DNA from: Adineta vaga
Lineage: Eukaryota; Rotifera
Direction of reading: 5' to 3'
Assembly: GCA_021613535.1 (NCBI GenBank)
Contig: CP075493.1
Coordinates: 372,001 to 436,000 of the forward strand
Length of the DNA: 64,000 bases
Part shown: in pieces, positions 1-12,124 of the stretch
Numbering within the stretch: position 1 is the stretch's first letter
Layout: every line of letters begins with the position of its first letter
Translations under genes and position numbers: made by a program
The notes under the pieces: generated by a model
Seen by the model: the letters and a program-made list of their open reading frames with translations, nothing else
Database searches by the model: none
Told to the model about the DNA's origin: nothing

Positions 1-1443
1 AATCGAAATAAATTGCGCACTGTTTTTACTAATGGGACAGCGAACAATGGAAGCTTTTTAGGTATCTCCCTTCGATTTCACCGATTTCTGACCTTTAGAT
101 ACAATCTAGTGCCGTTTTAAAAATCCTAAAAAGGTTTCAGTTACTAACGCTTTCTTCAGAAGTTATGAGTAGTTTTATTTCGCTCTCACAGTGTGCAACA
201 TCGAATAGTAAGAAATTCATAGTTCTACCACAAACTTTGGTATAAAAGTCAGAACGCTGCTTTTCTAGTTGCTCTTGACCTTCAACAGTAATCAATTTCT
301 CATCTCATGTTGATCAATACTTCTGAAGTGTGCATATAGGTTACTGATAATGTTTTATTCATACATTACTTTGTTGCTAGTACACGTATTAGTCAAATTG
401 AACAGAAAACTAATTGGCTCTCCTGGTAAAAGTGACATCTAGATAACATCCAAATTTTAGTGTATGATGTAAATAGATGTCACATGTATATGGATACCAT
501 AAGTTGTTAGTAAGATATTGGTAAGTTTTGTTATTATATGCGTGATTGTATAGTATTATTATACGCTCTCCAGAAAGATGTAAAAAGTCAGTTGTACAGA
601 CAACGATTTCACCGCGAAAAATATTACATTAAAATAGATGTTAGCTCCTCTCCTCTCGCTTATCGAAAACTGCAGGTCACAAGTTATTGTCATTCTCGAT
701 CTGTCCTTGTTACGGCCACCGCTCCTTAATTCTGACACCGACAATGACTCACAACAGCTCGAAGTAGCTGAAAATAACTCAGAATGACCTTAAGCGACTT
801 AGAGTGTCTTGAAGTAAGTTTAAAATACTTGAAAGTAGTCCACATTCACTTCAAGTACAAAACTACACTGTTTCCTTTGTTTGTTGATTGCCAGTCACAT
901 TTCCACTCTTTGAATATGTATGGATGACGCTTGTCACAAGTGCCATCAAAACCGTGTATGAAGAAAGATAAACTAAAGAAACCTGGTTGCTTTAATGATA
1001 GAAAGATTATGTGAAGCGGTAATGCCTATATTTGTAATGCGCTCTGCTCAATAAAGGCGATGCTGCATTTCACTAAGTTAAACATAGCGGAGCATGTTTA
1101 TATAACACAAGATGATCGCAATAACAGTTTTGTATGGGTGTTAATAGACTTTGTTTGATAAAACGGGCCCATTTTGTAACCGAAATTGTACACCATATTG
1201 CTCAAGTTTAAGTAGGTCTCGCCTAGTATACAAGTTTTTTGTCTACGTAGTCCGGCAGGCGTTGAATACAACGATGTTTTTACGCCTAAACAGCGTACAT
1301 TTTCACTCGTTACAAAGTCGCCTTTTAGAAGAAAAGCAAGTTTGTGCATGTTAATGCTGTAAAACTTATGCGTTTCAGAAGAAAATCCTTATTTTACACT
1401 TTCAAATTCGCGCTTTTTAAGAATAAAAACAACACTTTCGTCC
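1..1443. other. Intergenic, no gene seen
   Basis: Only short chance reading frames are present and none looks protein-like. Around 770-860 there is a loose cluster of CTTGAAGTA/CTTGAAAGTA-like words, reminiscent of the CAAGTCA-type degenerate repeats at 23.6-24.7 kb. The rest is unique AT-rich sequence downstream of the oxygenase gene. Confidence 0.6.
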
Positions 1444-2176
1444 TTACTTTTCCATCTGCGTAATAATATTAGAACCCGACATCAAATTCGATATAAAAGA
1501 AATAATATCGTACTTGCCTACAGAATTCGGATCGAGTGGCTTATCTAATTTTTGTGGAGGGTAATAGATCAGTATCGTTTCAGTTAACGGTTTTTCTGTT
1601 AATGAGTCGAAGTATTTTTCGGGCAGATCCAGTGCCAATGCAAATGCTCTGGCAAGTTGACGTGCCAATTCTATCATAGCAGAAAAATAACCATCGTAAA
1701 GAACTTCGCGAAACCCTATGATACAGTGTGAAATTTTTGTTTATTGTCAACAAAGCTAGCACGTATTTACCTGGCAGTTCGGGCCACCGGTTCGGTCCAT
1801 AGAGTTTGCCTCCTTGTTTGATAAGGGGATCATCCTCCTTCATCTCCAGTGAAAAGTCAAATATTTCTTTGAAATCACCCTTCTTATCTGAAAAATTTTC
1901 CACAAAGATTGGTGAATATCCACGACCATCGTCATAAGGCTGCCCTCGCACGGCTTGCTTCATTTTAACATCTAGTGGTAGTGCGAAATAACGTTTAGAC
2001 TGTGCCATCGCATCTTCAGTTAGTTGTTTAGACACGCCATGGTTTTTCAAATAGAAAAAGCCTACATTACGGCAGGCTTCACCAATTGTTTTAGCGGTTT
2101 TAATCTTTTCTTCCATATTGCCATTTAAAAATTGCTCGAAATCAATGACTGGTATTTCGTCGAAGTCTGTCGTCAT
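1444..2176 (-). CDS. 2OG-Fe(II) oxygenase, truncated before the catalytic motif
   Basis: Two exons, 2176-1771 and 1715-1444, joined by a 55-bp GT-AG intron, give 225 residues in frame. The start at 2176 is chosen because the family N-terminus (IPVIDFEQF, residues 8-16) follows at once; an in-frame extension to 2413 looks like chance. The protein matches the isopenicillin-N-synthase/ACC-oxidase type DIOX_N domain: GFFYLKNHGV, FALPLDVKMK, and an RGYSPIF-type segment, then the IYYPPQ strand that normally opens the catalytic double-stranded beta helix. Family members run about 320-350 residues and carry an HxD...H iron triad right after this point. Here a divergent tail of about 20 residues and a stop replace it, and no HTD-like codons follow in any minus-strand frame for several hundred bases. 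It therefore should not bind iron or catalyse unless an unseen distal exon exists. Such genes in rotifers are often proposed to be horizontally acquired; the intron argues for long residence. Confidence 0.75.
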
Positions 2177-4159
2177 ACTGTTGATACGTAAGCTACAGAT
2201 GATTATATCTATAAATTGATTGAAAGTGTCATGCAAGGAGTCAAGTGTTGCAATGGAGCACCAAATTATGCTCGAACGTGATGAAAGATGCTGCGGCGGT
2301 ATATCATAAGTTTCTACCTCATTTGAAATTCTCGGTATCTTTGAAATATTCAACGATAGAGCGACAGTAAAGATATATATGTTAAGAATAACGTATAAGG
2401 TATCCTTTAACATAAATTGCTTTCAATTCATAGGTACCCTAGGAAAGTGCTTTCTTGATAAAATATTCGAAAAACTTTTTTATTTTTATTTTTTATTTGT
2501 CTCCTATATGCTTGAAGAAATATAGCAGCCACTCACTGTAATCGAAGTTATCTTGCTCAATATCAGAGTACAGAATTATGCACACTTTTTTGAGGCAATC
2601 TCTCTGAAAAACAGCAATCTTACTAGGCGAGCAGTCTCATAAAGACTGCAGTTTTTTGCACAGATCTATGCACATAAGTATTGCCTTCACTGCGAAAGAA
2701 ACCATATCTAGATATATTGTGATGTTTGCAGGTTATTAGTTAATTAGAAACTGCAAAAGACCTTTTTTCCAAAAAGTGCGTTGGCACCGAAAGGATTGAA
2801 CAAATTCGACTAAAAATTTTCAACTTACAATGACGATTCGTTTCATGTAATTCTTCTGTACCGGTCACTTCTCGCGACTCATCTTGATTTATATATAATC
2901 AGTACGGTTTTATGTTTCTCTGGTTGACGTGTGATATTATGACGCTCTTGTCCCATATATATACATCCAGAGACGAATTTTCTTCTTTACTCGCAGTGTG
3001 TAATGATAACAGAACAGCAAAAGTACCGCATAGTAACTAACTGTTATTTCTTTCGAGACAGATAGTAACAAAATAGAAATAAAAGTTATAAAGTTTTTTC
3101 CAATAGTTTGATTAAAAAAAGACGTTCTCACAGTTACATAAATTAGTTCTAAAAACACAGGAAAAAAATGGGATCGAACCATATAAAATACCCTTTGTTG
3201 TACGAAAATAACGATTTTTAATAAACCTTATCCTCTCTCACGATCATCTCAGATTTTCTTAGTTTGGACAAACAACTTGACCCTTCGCGCCATCGACGCT
3301 AATATATGAAGTATTGAAATGACATTCGTAAATGCATTCATAAAAGAGAACAACAACAGCACACTATGCAATCCTCATGAATTATCGAGCAAATTAAGAA
3401 AGGTTTACCATCTTACATGAATTTTGTATAGTTGTTTTTCAAAAGAAAGCAAGTGTCAGCTATGGTTACTTTCCAAAGCCAATACACAGTAGCTTAACTT
3501 TTTTTAGAGAGCGTTATAAACATAACCACTCAAAAGCAACAGGATATTACGCACTTCTTCGTTGAATGTTGAGAAAAATTTTTCGCTAAAAACTTGCGAT
3601 CCAAAGCATTCATTTTCTTTTGACGAATGTTAAAATTATTTCACTACACAATGGACTATTCTGGGAAAGATTTACATAAGTGAACAAACCCCTTCGGAAA
3701 AGACTGCTTTTTCCACACGCCAATACATAATGAATTCCACGTCTTTTTCGCAGACTACAAAGTGTCGGATTAAAGTCTGCACTGGTTCGGATGCACAGAA
3801 ACTGTGATCGCTAAAATCCTCTTCATTTTCAACATCTCTGCTATAAGGCCAAAAGATTCTGTAAGCTCAGAAAATTTTAGCCATCATCAAGCTGAGCCTA
3901 TACCGCCAGAATCCCGATTTCGTCTTATTTTTCTCATTCATTCGTAAACTTGCATTGTTTAAATTAATGAGTTAGGCGGATAAAACTCTCAGACAATCCT
4001 ATCGAAGTCTTATTGGATCTTAAAAAATTCTACTATCTGATTGGTCAGGGATTCTTGGGCGAAACAATCAATGCAAAATTTTCCGCAAAAGAATGATCAT
4101 ACTTGGATACTTCACTAGCGATTTTCACTAATATATAACATACTTACGAAAGTGGCTAG
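2177..4159. other. Intergenic upstream of the oxygenase gene
   Basis: I see no supported gene. The region holds only short frames of poor composition and AT-rich unique sequence. It would contain the oxygenase promoter if that gene is transcribed, but no core element can be defended. Confidence 0.5.
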
Positions 4160-5066
4160 CACTTTTTGAACAATTTGTTGTTTAGAGTATATAGTCCATC
4201 ATAATATGCTCTTTTGAACGAGCGGTTTTTCCGGCAAAAAGCGATCAGGGTCTTGTAATTATATGGACAGAAAACCTCCAGTTCTGCGTGTTGAAATTCA
4301 TAGTGGAATAGGATGTATAACAACTTGGATGACTTTAACTTCAACTAGAAGAAATGCTGTAGCCGATCTTTTGAATTGAATTATTCTCTCCACATAGGTC
4401 ACAAAATAGTTGAATCCATGTAAATGAAAAGAGTAGAAGAGGGATCATCTTTTATTAATTAGAAAACTTAAAAAATCAGCTTTTGTATTAAATTTTATAA
4501 TTTATTTATGACAGAGTTGGCACACAGTTAATTCCAACTCTTTATCTCTGTCCTAAAAAGGATATTTTTTCACAAAATGATATCCGAAAGAGCGTCTGAG
4601 GCTCTATGATGTGAAACAGGCTTAAGGTTTTACCTAAATAATTTTAGCCATTTTTTGGATCAAAACCTTTTTCAGGATAGAGATAAAGAGTTGGAATTAA
4701 CTGTGTGCCAACTCTGTCATAAATAAATTATAAAATTTAATACAAAAGCTGATTTTTTAAGTTTTCTAATTAATAAAAGATGATCCCTCTTCTACTCTTT
4801 TCATTTACATGGATTCAACTATTTTGTGACCTATGTGGAGAGAATAATTCAATTCAAAAGATCGGCTACAGCATTTCTTCTAGTGAAAGTTAAGTCATCC
4901 AAGTTGTTATACATCCTATTCCACTATGAATCAACACGAAGAACTGGAGTTTTCTGTCCATATAATACAGACCCTGATCGCTCTTGACGAAAACCGCTTG
5001 TCAAAAGAGCATATTATGATAGACTAATACTCTAAACAAAGTTGTCCAAAAAATATTGCAGAGATG
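4160..5066. repeat. Long inverted repeat (fold-back element), about 900 bp
   Basis: A left arm near 4160-4565 and a right arm near 4668-5066 are reverse complements over almost 400 bp with scattered mismatches. One example is the stretch around the word GAGTTGGCACACAGTTAATT at about 4513 and its inverse near 4697-4716. The loop is about 100 bp. Neither arm codes for protein. The structure fits a non-autonomous fold-back or MITE-like transposon; no transposase is present and target-site duplications were not resolved. Confidence 0.85.
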
Positions 5067-6089
5067 AGCTGCGTTGGTGAATCCTGATTAATATGCTTGC
5101 CAGTATCGAATATGAAGACATTCTTAAATAAAAACATTACGCAGTGTTACAGCTGAAGGCGTTTCACACAGGAGTATATTCATATCGGACGCTGTATGAG
5201 TATTCACTATATACAACGATAGCCTTTAACACTGACTGATTATACATGGTTTTGCTCCGTTCTCTAAAGTAATAATAATGAGAACGTTTGATGTGATGAA
5301 TACGCATGGCTGCATTCTAATCTCCCCAAAATTTGAAAAAAAATGGTATTTTACTAAATCGAAAAAGAATCTTCCCCCAAATACACAGGAAAAATCTTTT
5401 TTTAAGGTTCCGTAAAAAAAACGATTTGGTATCAAACCAGTACTTAGCAACGACTGGAAAAGGTTTTGTATTAAGGGCAATGTAACAACGAGGGAACCCC
5501 ACCAACTGATTAAAAGCTTTAACGCTTTAAGTACCAGGCCTCAGCCAACAAACGAAATTGCTTTGAGATTTTGTATTTGAGAGCACTACTAAGTGTTATT
5601 CATATACCAAATCAAAACTTCTGGAAGTTTTCAAAAACTAAACTAGTAGAGTAATAAACAGATTTATTTACAGTAACAGGCAACGTGCAGGAAAGACAAA
5701 ATCAAGTCAATTTATTTCTCATTAATTTTTGTATGATTCGATTGAGCTTGGCGAACTGGTCACAGATGTGTAATTTTTATTTTAACTCAAGTACTGTTCG
5801 ATTAAAAAAATTGTTCAAAACTCCAATGACTGAGAATATAGTACTTGATACTAATTAATATATATAATTGCTTTTCCTCGAAAAAATTCGAAGAAGCATT
5901 ATGAAAGCGTTGCCCAGCTTATTGTTTCCTGTAAAACAGGTATGTTGTGCCGCTCATGCTTGCATAGATCGATAGAGGCAAAGTTAGACTACCAAACCAC
6001 TGTATTATAATTACAAGCACATATTGTATTTACGGCTGGTTCTGTTCATCTTTGATATCTATTGAATTTGATTATTAAAGATTAAAATA
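5067..6089. other. Intergenic, nothing recognised
   Basis: Unique AT-rich sequence with only short, non-protein-like frames lies between two fold-back elements. Confidence 0.5.
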
Positions 6090-6556
6090 TTAGATTCAAA
6101 ATGTTTTAGATATATTGAAGATGACAGTAAGATAATATTGTGGGGTTCATTGAATGACGATCTTTGCATCATTGTACTCTATTACAAAACAAAATATACC
6201 AAAAGATGCACCATGAAAAGCGCTACGATACACACAAGACCACCTATTTCATAGATACATTTTTTGTTTTCAAAATGAGAAACGGTTTGGGCGGTCAAAT
6301 TTCGACCGTGTAAAAGTAATATCTGCTTGGTAAACGATGAATTTGTTTTTTTCTTGTTTCATCTTTTTTATAATATTTTATGCAAATTGTAGAGCTTTTC
6401 ACGGTGCATCTTTTGGTATATTTTGTTTTGTAATAGAGTACAATGATGCAAAGATCGGTCATTCATTACGGTGAACCCGTTACTTTTTACAGCTTTGTGT
6501 ATGTCTTTACTTGTCATCTTTTTTCAAGTATATCTAAAACAGGTTTTGGATCTAGT
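6090..6556. repeat. Inverted-repeat element, about 470 bp
   Basis: The left arm (about 6090-6224) and right arm (about 6388-6556) are reverse complements. They share a nearly identical core around the word AAAAGATGCACC and a run reading TATTTTGTTTTGTAATAGAG in the right arm. The left arm carries a deletion of some tens of bases relative to the right. The interior is about 160 bp and noncoding. It is probably a non-autonomous DNA transposon; no target duplication was seen. Confidence 0.75.
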
Positions 6557-6929
6557 CATGTATGGTTTTGTAGAGAATGTCAAGCGCTATCTTTTAATAA
6601 TCAAAAGGGCTTTAATTACAGGGATAATTGAGGAGAAATCTTAGAAATACTGACACTACCATTATTTCTGGGACACCCGATAGATACAGGATGAAAAATA
6701 ACTTGAATTTTTCAGCAGCCTTATAAAAAGATAGAGCAAACTCAGTTCTTTATCTATCATTGTTATAAAGTTATTCAAAAAGTGCCCATATGGCCATTTA
6801 TCTCCAGAATGGACATTAGTCAGGAGTAAGCCATATAGAGAGACCTCGGGTAAGTGGACTCTACATGAGAAATCTGAATGTCGAGCTTTCTTTTTAATCT
6901 TCACCCTCATTTAAATGCGCATCTAATTA

Positions 6930-7488
6930 CAGTGGTGGACATAAATTTAAGACATTTTTATTTTTGTAATAACTCAGTCGTATTCATAGCTAAAGACTTA
7001 ATTCTTTCATAGTTAGAAAGACCTTGTTGAGGCGCGTGTGACCCGCAAAAAAGTTGTCAAAAAGAGGTATGTTTTGGATAAGTTATGACGAAAACAATGC
7101 TGTCCCAGCTGACATAAATTTAAGACACTTTCGGTATTTTTCAGTTTTTGATCTACCGAGTTTGTTTAAAAACATTAAAACATACATCCATCGATGAAGA
7201 ATTCTGTGCTCTACATTTTGCAAAAAAACAATTTTGATTCATCATCAAACCATAGTAGTTTAAGAACTGCATTTTGATCTGTCAAAGGGAATCAACCTAT
7301 TGCGAGATGAGTAGGACAACGAAGACAATAAGTCTAAAGCTCAACTAGCGCATGAAATAAAATGTTAAAAACTGAACAAGACGGTATCATTTTTGTGCGA
7401 AAACATTACATTCAAGAGTGAAATAACAAAATCGCTACGTCAAAAACTGAAAGGTACTGAAAATGTCTTAAATTCATGTTCAACACTT
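6930..7488. mobile_element. Tc1/mariner-type MITE, about 560 bp
   Basis: The left end reads CAGTGGTGGACATAAATTT after a TA dinucleotide. The right end is its imperfect inverse (AAATTCATGTTCAACACTT). CAGTGGTGGAC-type ends are common in Tc1/mariner relatives. A second, internal copy of the ACATAAATTTAAGACA word at about 7114-7150 pairs even better with the right end, so the inverted repeat is compound. There is no transposase frame inside, so it is non-autonomous and already diverged (the right TA is lost). Confidence 0.7.
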
Positions 7489-8181
7489 TGGTGCTAGATT
7501 CCAACCTTAGGATGCCATCAAATCGGAAAATTGGACTAATCGCTCTACTTACATAAAAAACAAGCTCATGAAGTACAGTTCACTCGCTAGCGTTTGACAA
7601 AGAGCAAGTAAAATATATTAGCCTTTAATTTTCTGATTATTGGAAGAATACCAGATCCGACTCCTAAGTGCGTCTACATCTAAAAACTGGATCACTATGA
7701 TCGTAGAGGTTAGACGTTCGAGCAGTGTGACAACCGTGACATAACATTTCCGCGCGCGACACTTCCGCACAATGCATCTGGCGAGGGTGAGGGCGCGCGG
7801 AAGTGTTGTTTTTACGTGTTGCGCGGAAATGTCGTGTGCGCAAATGTCATGTAACTTGTGGTAACAAGTGAGAAATGTCATCTGCTTAAAGTATGCATCT
7901 GTAGGTTTTCGAAACAAAGAAAATTCTCTGTTCAGACACTCTGAGTCATCGTTCTACTAGAAACACTGCTTACAATAGTGGAGAAAACCTTCTTTGCTTC
8001 ATTTTTATACCTAAATTTCACATAACGTAAAAGTTCAATATTTCTTTCTAGACAACCCAACAGCTGCCTATATTTTAACCTCAATAGTCTGGCGATGAGA
8101 GCTTTAATTTGACCTGAATATATGCCATTTTCCTCAGGGACAGTACAGTCATCTCTATTGTTAGCAAACATCATGAAAAAA
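7489..8181. other. Noncoding, with a GC-richer patch
   Basis: At 7735-7830 there is a short GC-rich patch (GCGCGCGACACTTCCGC, GAGGGCGCGCGG) unlike the surrounding sequence, with loosely repeated CGCGGAAATGTCGTG-like words. No gene is supported. Confidence 0.45.
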
Positions 8182-8520
8182 TGACGTTTTTTCGTAATAT
8201 ATTCCCTATAACTCAGCCATAGTATGAGCTGAAATTTTGTACAACAGTGGGGTGCTCAAACGGGTATAACATATAAAAAAATTGTTTAAATTCATCGAAG
8301 CGAACTGAAGTTAGTAGCGAAATACAGTAAAATCTCAGTTTTACTATAAAGTTGCAGCTGAGATTTTACCGTATTTCGCTACTAACTTCAGTTTACTTCG
8401 ACCAATTTAAACAATTTTTGTATATGTCATACCCGTTTGAGCACGCCACTGTTGTACAAAATTTCAACTCATTAGCTCATACTATGGCAGAGTTATGAGG
8501 AATATATTACGAAAAAACAT
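8182..8520. repeat. Near-perfect hairpin element, about 340 bp
   Basis: The arms (about 8182-8337 and 8358-8520) are reverse complements separated by a loop of about 20 bp. The ends carry GTTTTTTCGTAATATATTCC and its inverse. The arms are much more similar than those of the other fold-back elements, so it is likely younger. It is noncoding and probably a MITE. Confidence 0.85.
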
Positions 8521-8639
8521 CATTGTGTGATGACATGTGCAAAGAAAAGGACATTTTTTGATTATAATAAAAGAAGAGAAAAAGAATATAAGCAGGCTCT
8601 TTTGTACAGCGCTCGACACGTAGGTGAAGTTGGCACCAT

Positions 8640-8915
8640 ATTCGAGTAAAACCTTCCCATATTCGTTCAGGTAAGCGTTCCAACAATCCCAACTAGCGTT
8701 CCAGATGCCCCTCGACTAGCTCTATCGAATGGTGTCCTTGAAATTATCATAGCTCCAACCGACTCTCTGGAAAACCCAAATACCCAGTATAGTACCAGGA
8801 ACTACTTAGCAAAACTTTCCCATATTTGTTTAAGTAAGCGTTCCAACTATTTCAACTAGCGTTCCAGATGCAACTCGACGAACTCTATCGAATGGTGTTC
8901 TTGAATTGATGATGG
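8640..8915. repeat. Two diverged direct repeats, unit about 110 bp, spacing about 164 bp
   Basis: The copies at about 8643-8750 and 8807-8915 share the words AAGCGTTCCAAC, AACTAGCGTTCCAGATGC and CTCTATCGAATGGTGT in the same order, with about 80% similarity by eye. They are noncoding. Confidence 0.7.
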
Positions 8916-9108
8916 GTTTAGTTGTCTTTGAGAAAATCTTAAAATATCCAGCTCCGCGCGTAAGATCAGTTTGGCAGGTTTTCTAAAGGACTCACTCCAC
9001 AAAATACTCAAAGCCTGCAGTCATTTCTACTGATTTAACAGACAAAGTTAAATAACTTCATTACTTCAATAGCTCATTCCGCAACAACTGAACAAAAACG
9101 ATAATTAC

Positions 9109-9423
9109 TTACTCCATAGCTAAATTACTATTTATTGTAGTACGTTCAGGTGTTGCAGAATCCTGTCGTGAGCAGGTTTTCTTGTTCTTATAAAGTTGAA
9201 CAGGATTTTTAATAAAACGTAATACATTCTCATCAACAGATCCATGTAAGTTATACTCATTTGATTGATGATAAATAAGAAGATTATGAGTAATTAGCCA
9301 GAGCAATCTGGCCTCATCCCACCCGCTCGATTCGACTAATTCAAAGGTTTTACGGAGCGAGATAAACGGTTCATGTTCAGAGTTCAAGATTTTAATTTGT
9401 ATTTTGGATTCGGTTCGAAACAA
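9109..9423 (-). other. Protein-like open frame, unidentified fragment
   Basis: A 104-residue frame has natural-looking composition (for example SLRKTFELVESSGWDEARLL and NEYNLHGSVDENVLRFIKN) and no low complexity. It opens without an ATG at its 5' end and then runs into unremarkable sequence. I do not recognise the family. It lies head-to-head with the env-like remnant and could be a piece of another element or of a host gene. It may also be chance, so it is given low weight. Confidence 0.25.
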
Positions 9424-9509
9424 AACGTATATAGGAAATAAAGCAGAACCGATGTTGCACGTATTTGTTACTGAATATACTCGATCTATAAATAAATAAT
9501 TGATATTTT

Positions 9510-11134
9510 ATGAAACAGACGATGAAAAATAAACATGAACCTTCAAAACATTTCTTGTTAATACCGAAAGGTGGCCACATAAGAGAACATTGATCAATCA
9601 TCACGATGTGACGGAGTCGATATACCAATAACGAATCAACTTTTTCGGCGATTTTGTGCGACTTGAGTAATCGAGCGTCAGAAATACAAGCATTAGTTTC
9701 TGATACGAACAAACAGTTACATACTTTAGAAGTTTCTGTATTGACTAATACAAACAGTATAATTCAATTACCACGCTCATTTAGTAAAGCTCAAGAAAAT
9801 ATGGAAATCATGAGGACTAATATGAAAATCATAGCTAAACATGTATCGCGGCTAGATTATTTTGTCGAGGCACAAACGCGCTATAATTTAAAAAACCACG
9901 CAGAACGTATTTATGAGAGGATGAAGAGCTCCATGCGCCGTATCGAGAACAACGATCTTAACTTGGATTTTGTGGGAATGACAGAACAAAATGAAATTTC
10001 AGAAATCGCTTATGAGCATCTTAAACACTCGGTGCCCAATACAAGAGAGTCGAAAGCCACGTTTATATCACGTATGCTCTTTGCGCAAACTGTACAGTTT
10101 GTCGCATCAGAAAATGACTTACGTACCAACGATACTACAGGATATTATCCAGAGCATTTGGGTAACATCGTCTTCACGTCTTATTTTGCAGCTCTCAAAG
10201 CTAATGTGAATGACAAGATTCAGGTTTATAAACTTACCTCCTTACCATATTTCATCGATGATAAAGCAGAAGGAAAAGAGGTTTTTGGATTGCCAAAAAT
10301 AATGGGCTTATCTAGTAGTGGATATATTGAATGGCGAGAAATTAGAGAACAGAAAGCATGTGATTTTGGAGACTACACGATTTCTCGCGATCCGCCAATT
10401 GTGCAGACACGTATAAACAATATGTGCTTAGAACAACTAATGTCGACCGACCGTTCGTTTCATTGCCAGGTTCAGGATTCTGTTTATAGTTCTCCACATT
10501 TTGAGAAAATAGCGTCCAACGTAATGACATTGTCTACGAGGACGCCCATAAATTGCACCAGGAATGGAGGATTTCATGTTTTCAAAAATTTGACGATTAT
10601 TCACTTAGGATGTAATGACAGCTTCTATTGTGAAGGTAGCATAAACTTTATGGGAGATAAGCGATGTCAGACAGTAAAACCATACATAATAAAAACTGTG
10701 AATGACGATATTGTTCAAACCGTTGAATCCATTCGTCCGTTGAATATGACTTTACCGAAAGTATATCCTTTTGCGACGGATAAAAACCTTCTACTTACTT
10801 TAGAAGAGCAGATGAGAACTCAAAAAAAAATATAAAAGAAACGGAAAACACTGGTATTAGTTTGTCTCGAGGAGGAAATCTGAGTGCAACAAGACCTTTG
10901 GTTATCATTTTCACTGTTGTACTGACTATTCTTATTATAATAGTCAGCGTCGTCACGGTCTATTTTTTTTGTCGATGCCGTCGTAAATTTCATAAAGCTC
11001 CAACATCAATAATAAAGATTAGCACCACAACAGATCAACCTGTCAATTCATCAGCACAATCAACAAAAGACAATATGGGTAGTCTCTATGACTTATTAGC
11101 AGCATTCGATAAAAACAAAGAAAATAAACATTAG
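9510..11134 (+). pseudogene. Env-like membrane fusion glycoprotein remnant
   Basis: One decayed coding region runs from an ATG at 9510. Its first part is interrupted by TGA codons at about 9591 and 9609. The frame is then open from 9612 to 10832. A single-base slip in an A9 tract near 10821-10829 moves the continuation to another frame, which ends at 11134. The N-terminal third is a long heptad-type coiled coil. The middle is globular, the C-terminal third of the ectodomain is cysteine-rich with several N-glycosylation sequons, and the last 90 residues hold one strongly hydrophobic membrane span followed by a basic CRCRRK-type tail. This layout is that of a class-I-like viral envelope protein. 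Bdelloid retrovirus-like LTR elements (Juno/Vesta type) are known to carry env-like third genes; assignment to them is inference. No gag-pol, primer-binding site or LTR pair was found nearby. It is a non-functional copy as it stands. Confidence 0.6.
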
Positions 11135-11523
11135 CCCAAATTCATTGTTGACATCGTCATTTATATGTTTGTCTCTATGTTGTTTTTGTGTATTCATAGA
11201 GATGTATTTGTATTTGTTAGGTGGCAATGATTTTTGAAAGACATGAGTTTGATAGAGTTATGATCACATGCACTATTTTTATTCCAGATATTTTAGAAGT
11301 CAAAATGGTAAAATCCTGATTTTCCGAACATGGATTTGAATGATTTTAATTTTCTGCTTTTTTGACTAGCATTATCGTTGATACCAGGCCTGAATGGTTA
11401 TGTACCACTACACTTGTAGTTAGACAAAACTGTTTTTTTGCTTTTATTATTATATATGATGCATTTTTATCTTATGGACGTTTTATTTTTATTGTTTTAT
11501 AGGAGAAGTGAGCATTTTTTATC

Positions 11524-11559
11524 GATGGTATAGGCAATCGGCCGATTGCCTATACCATC
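11524..11559. repeat. Perfect 36-bp palindrome
   Basis: Eighteen bases (GATGGTATAGGCAATCGG) are followed directly by their exact reverse complement with no loop. Looser symmetry extends outwards to GGAGAA/TTCTCC at about 11503 and 11580. It could be the core of a small transposon, a protein-binding dyad, or a hairpin left by a terminal-inverted-repeat event. Confidence 0.9.
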
Positions 11560-12124
11560 AGTAAAGTGAACTTTTCTCCACGAAGAAAATAGATGAAAAC
11601 AAAAGCGATGCGTACTTTTATAGAGGCTAGTATGAGGATTAAAACAAAAACAAAATTTCGCTCCAGCACCTCCCTACGAAAACTAGATAGGTTTACAAGA
11701 TCCACCTATAAGTAGTGTAGTGGAACACATGAGAAATGCCACCATTTGAAAAATTTTTGGGGTAATAATGATTTCAGAGGTTTTTTAGAATCAGTTTTTA
11801 ATGCTGAATCTAAAAAAAATATTTTCAAGAATTTTCAAGAACCGAAAAATAGTGATTTTTGCATATTTCGTCCAAAAACGTGATTTTGGGGAGAACTCAG
11901 GTTTTTCAAGGATTTTGCGATTTTTGACTACAAAATAGCTTCTAAAAAGGATAAAAAGTAGTGCATCGTGATCAGCAGCTCACGCTCTATCAAACCATGT
12001 GTAAAAAAAGCAAAAATAAATTTCACTCGATTTTTGCATTGCGTGCACCTTATATCAAAGAAAATTTCTTCTAACTACAAAATATATTTAAAGGCAAAAA
12101 CCAAGTGTACGGTTAATTTTGTCG

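Noticed and set aside
1444-1530. GC-AG intron near the end of the truncated oxygenase
   Set aside because: A GCAAGT donor and CAG acceptor can be drawn, but the next codons still stop within four residues and no iron motif follows.
2177-2413. In-frame N-terminal extension of the oxygenase (79 codons)
   Set aside because: It does not resemble the family, and the family start follows the ATG at 2176 directly.
4156-4344. Small gene at the edge of the first fold-back element
   Set aside because: It lies within the inverted-repeat arm; the mirror copy is broken and nothing supports a protein.
9392-9712. Minus-strand frame over the env 5' region
   Set aside because: Shadow of the env-like coding strand; no domain or start support.
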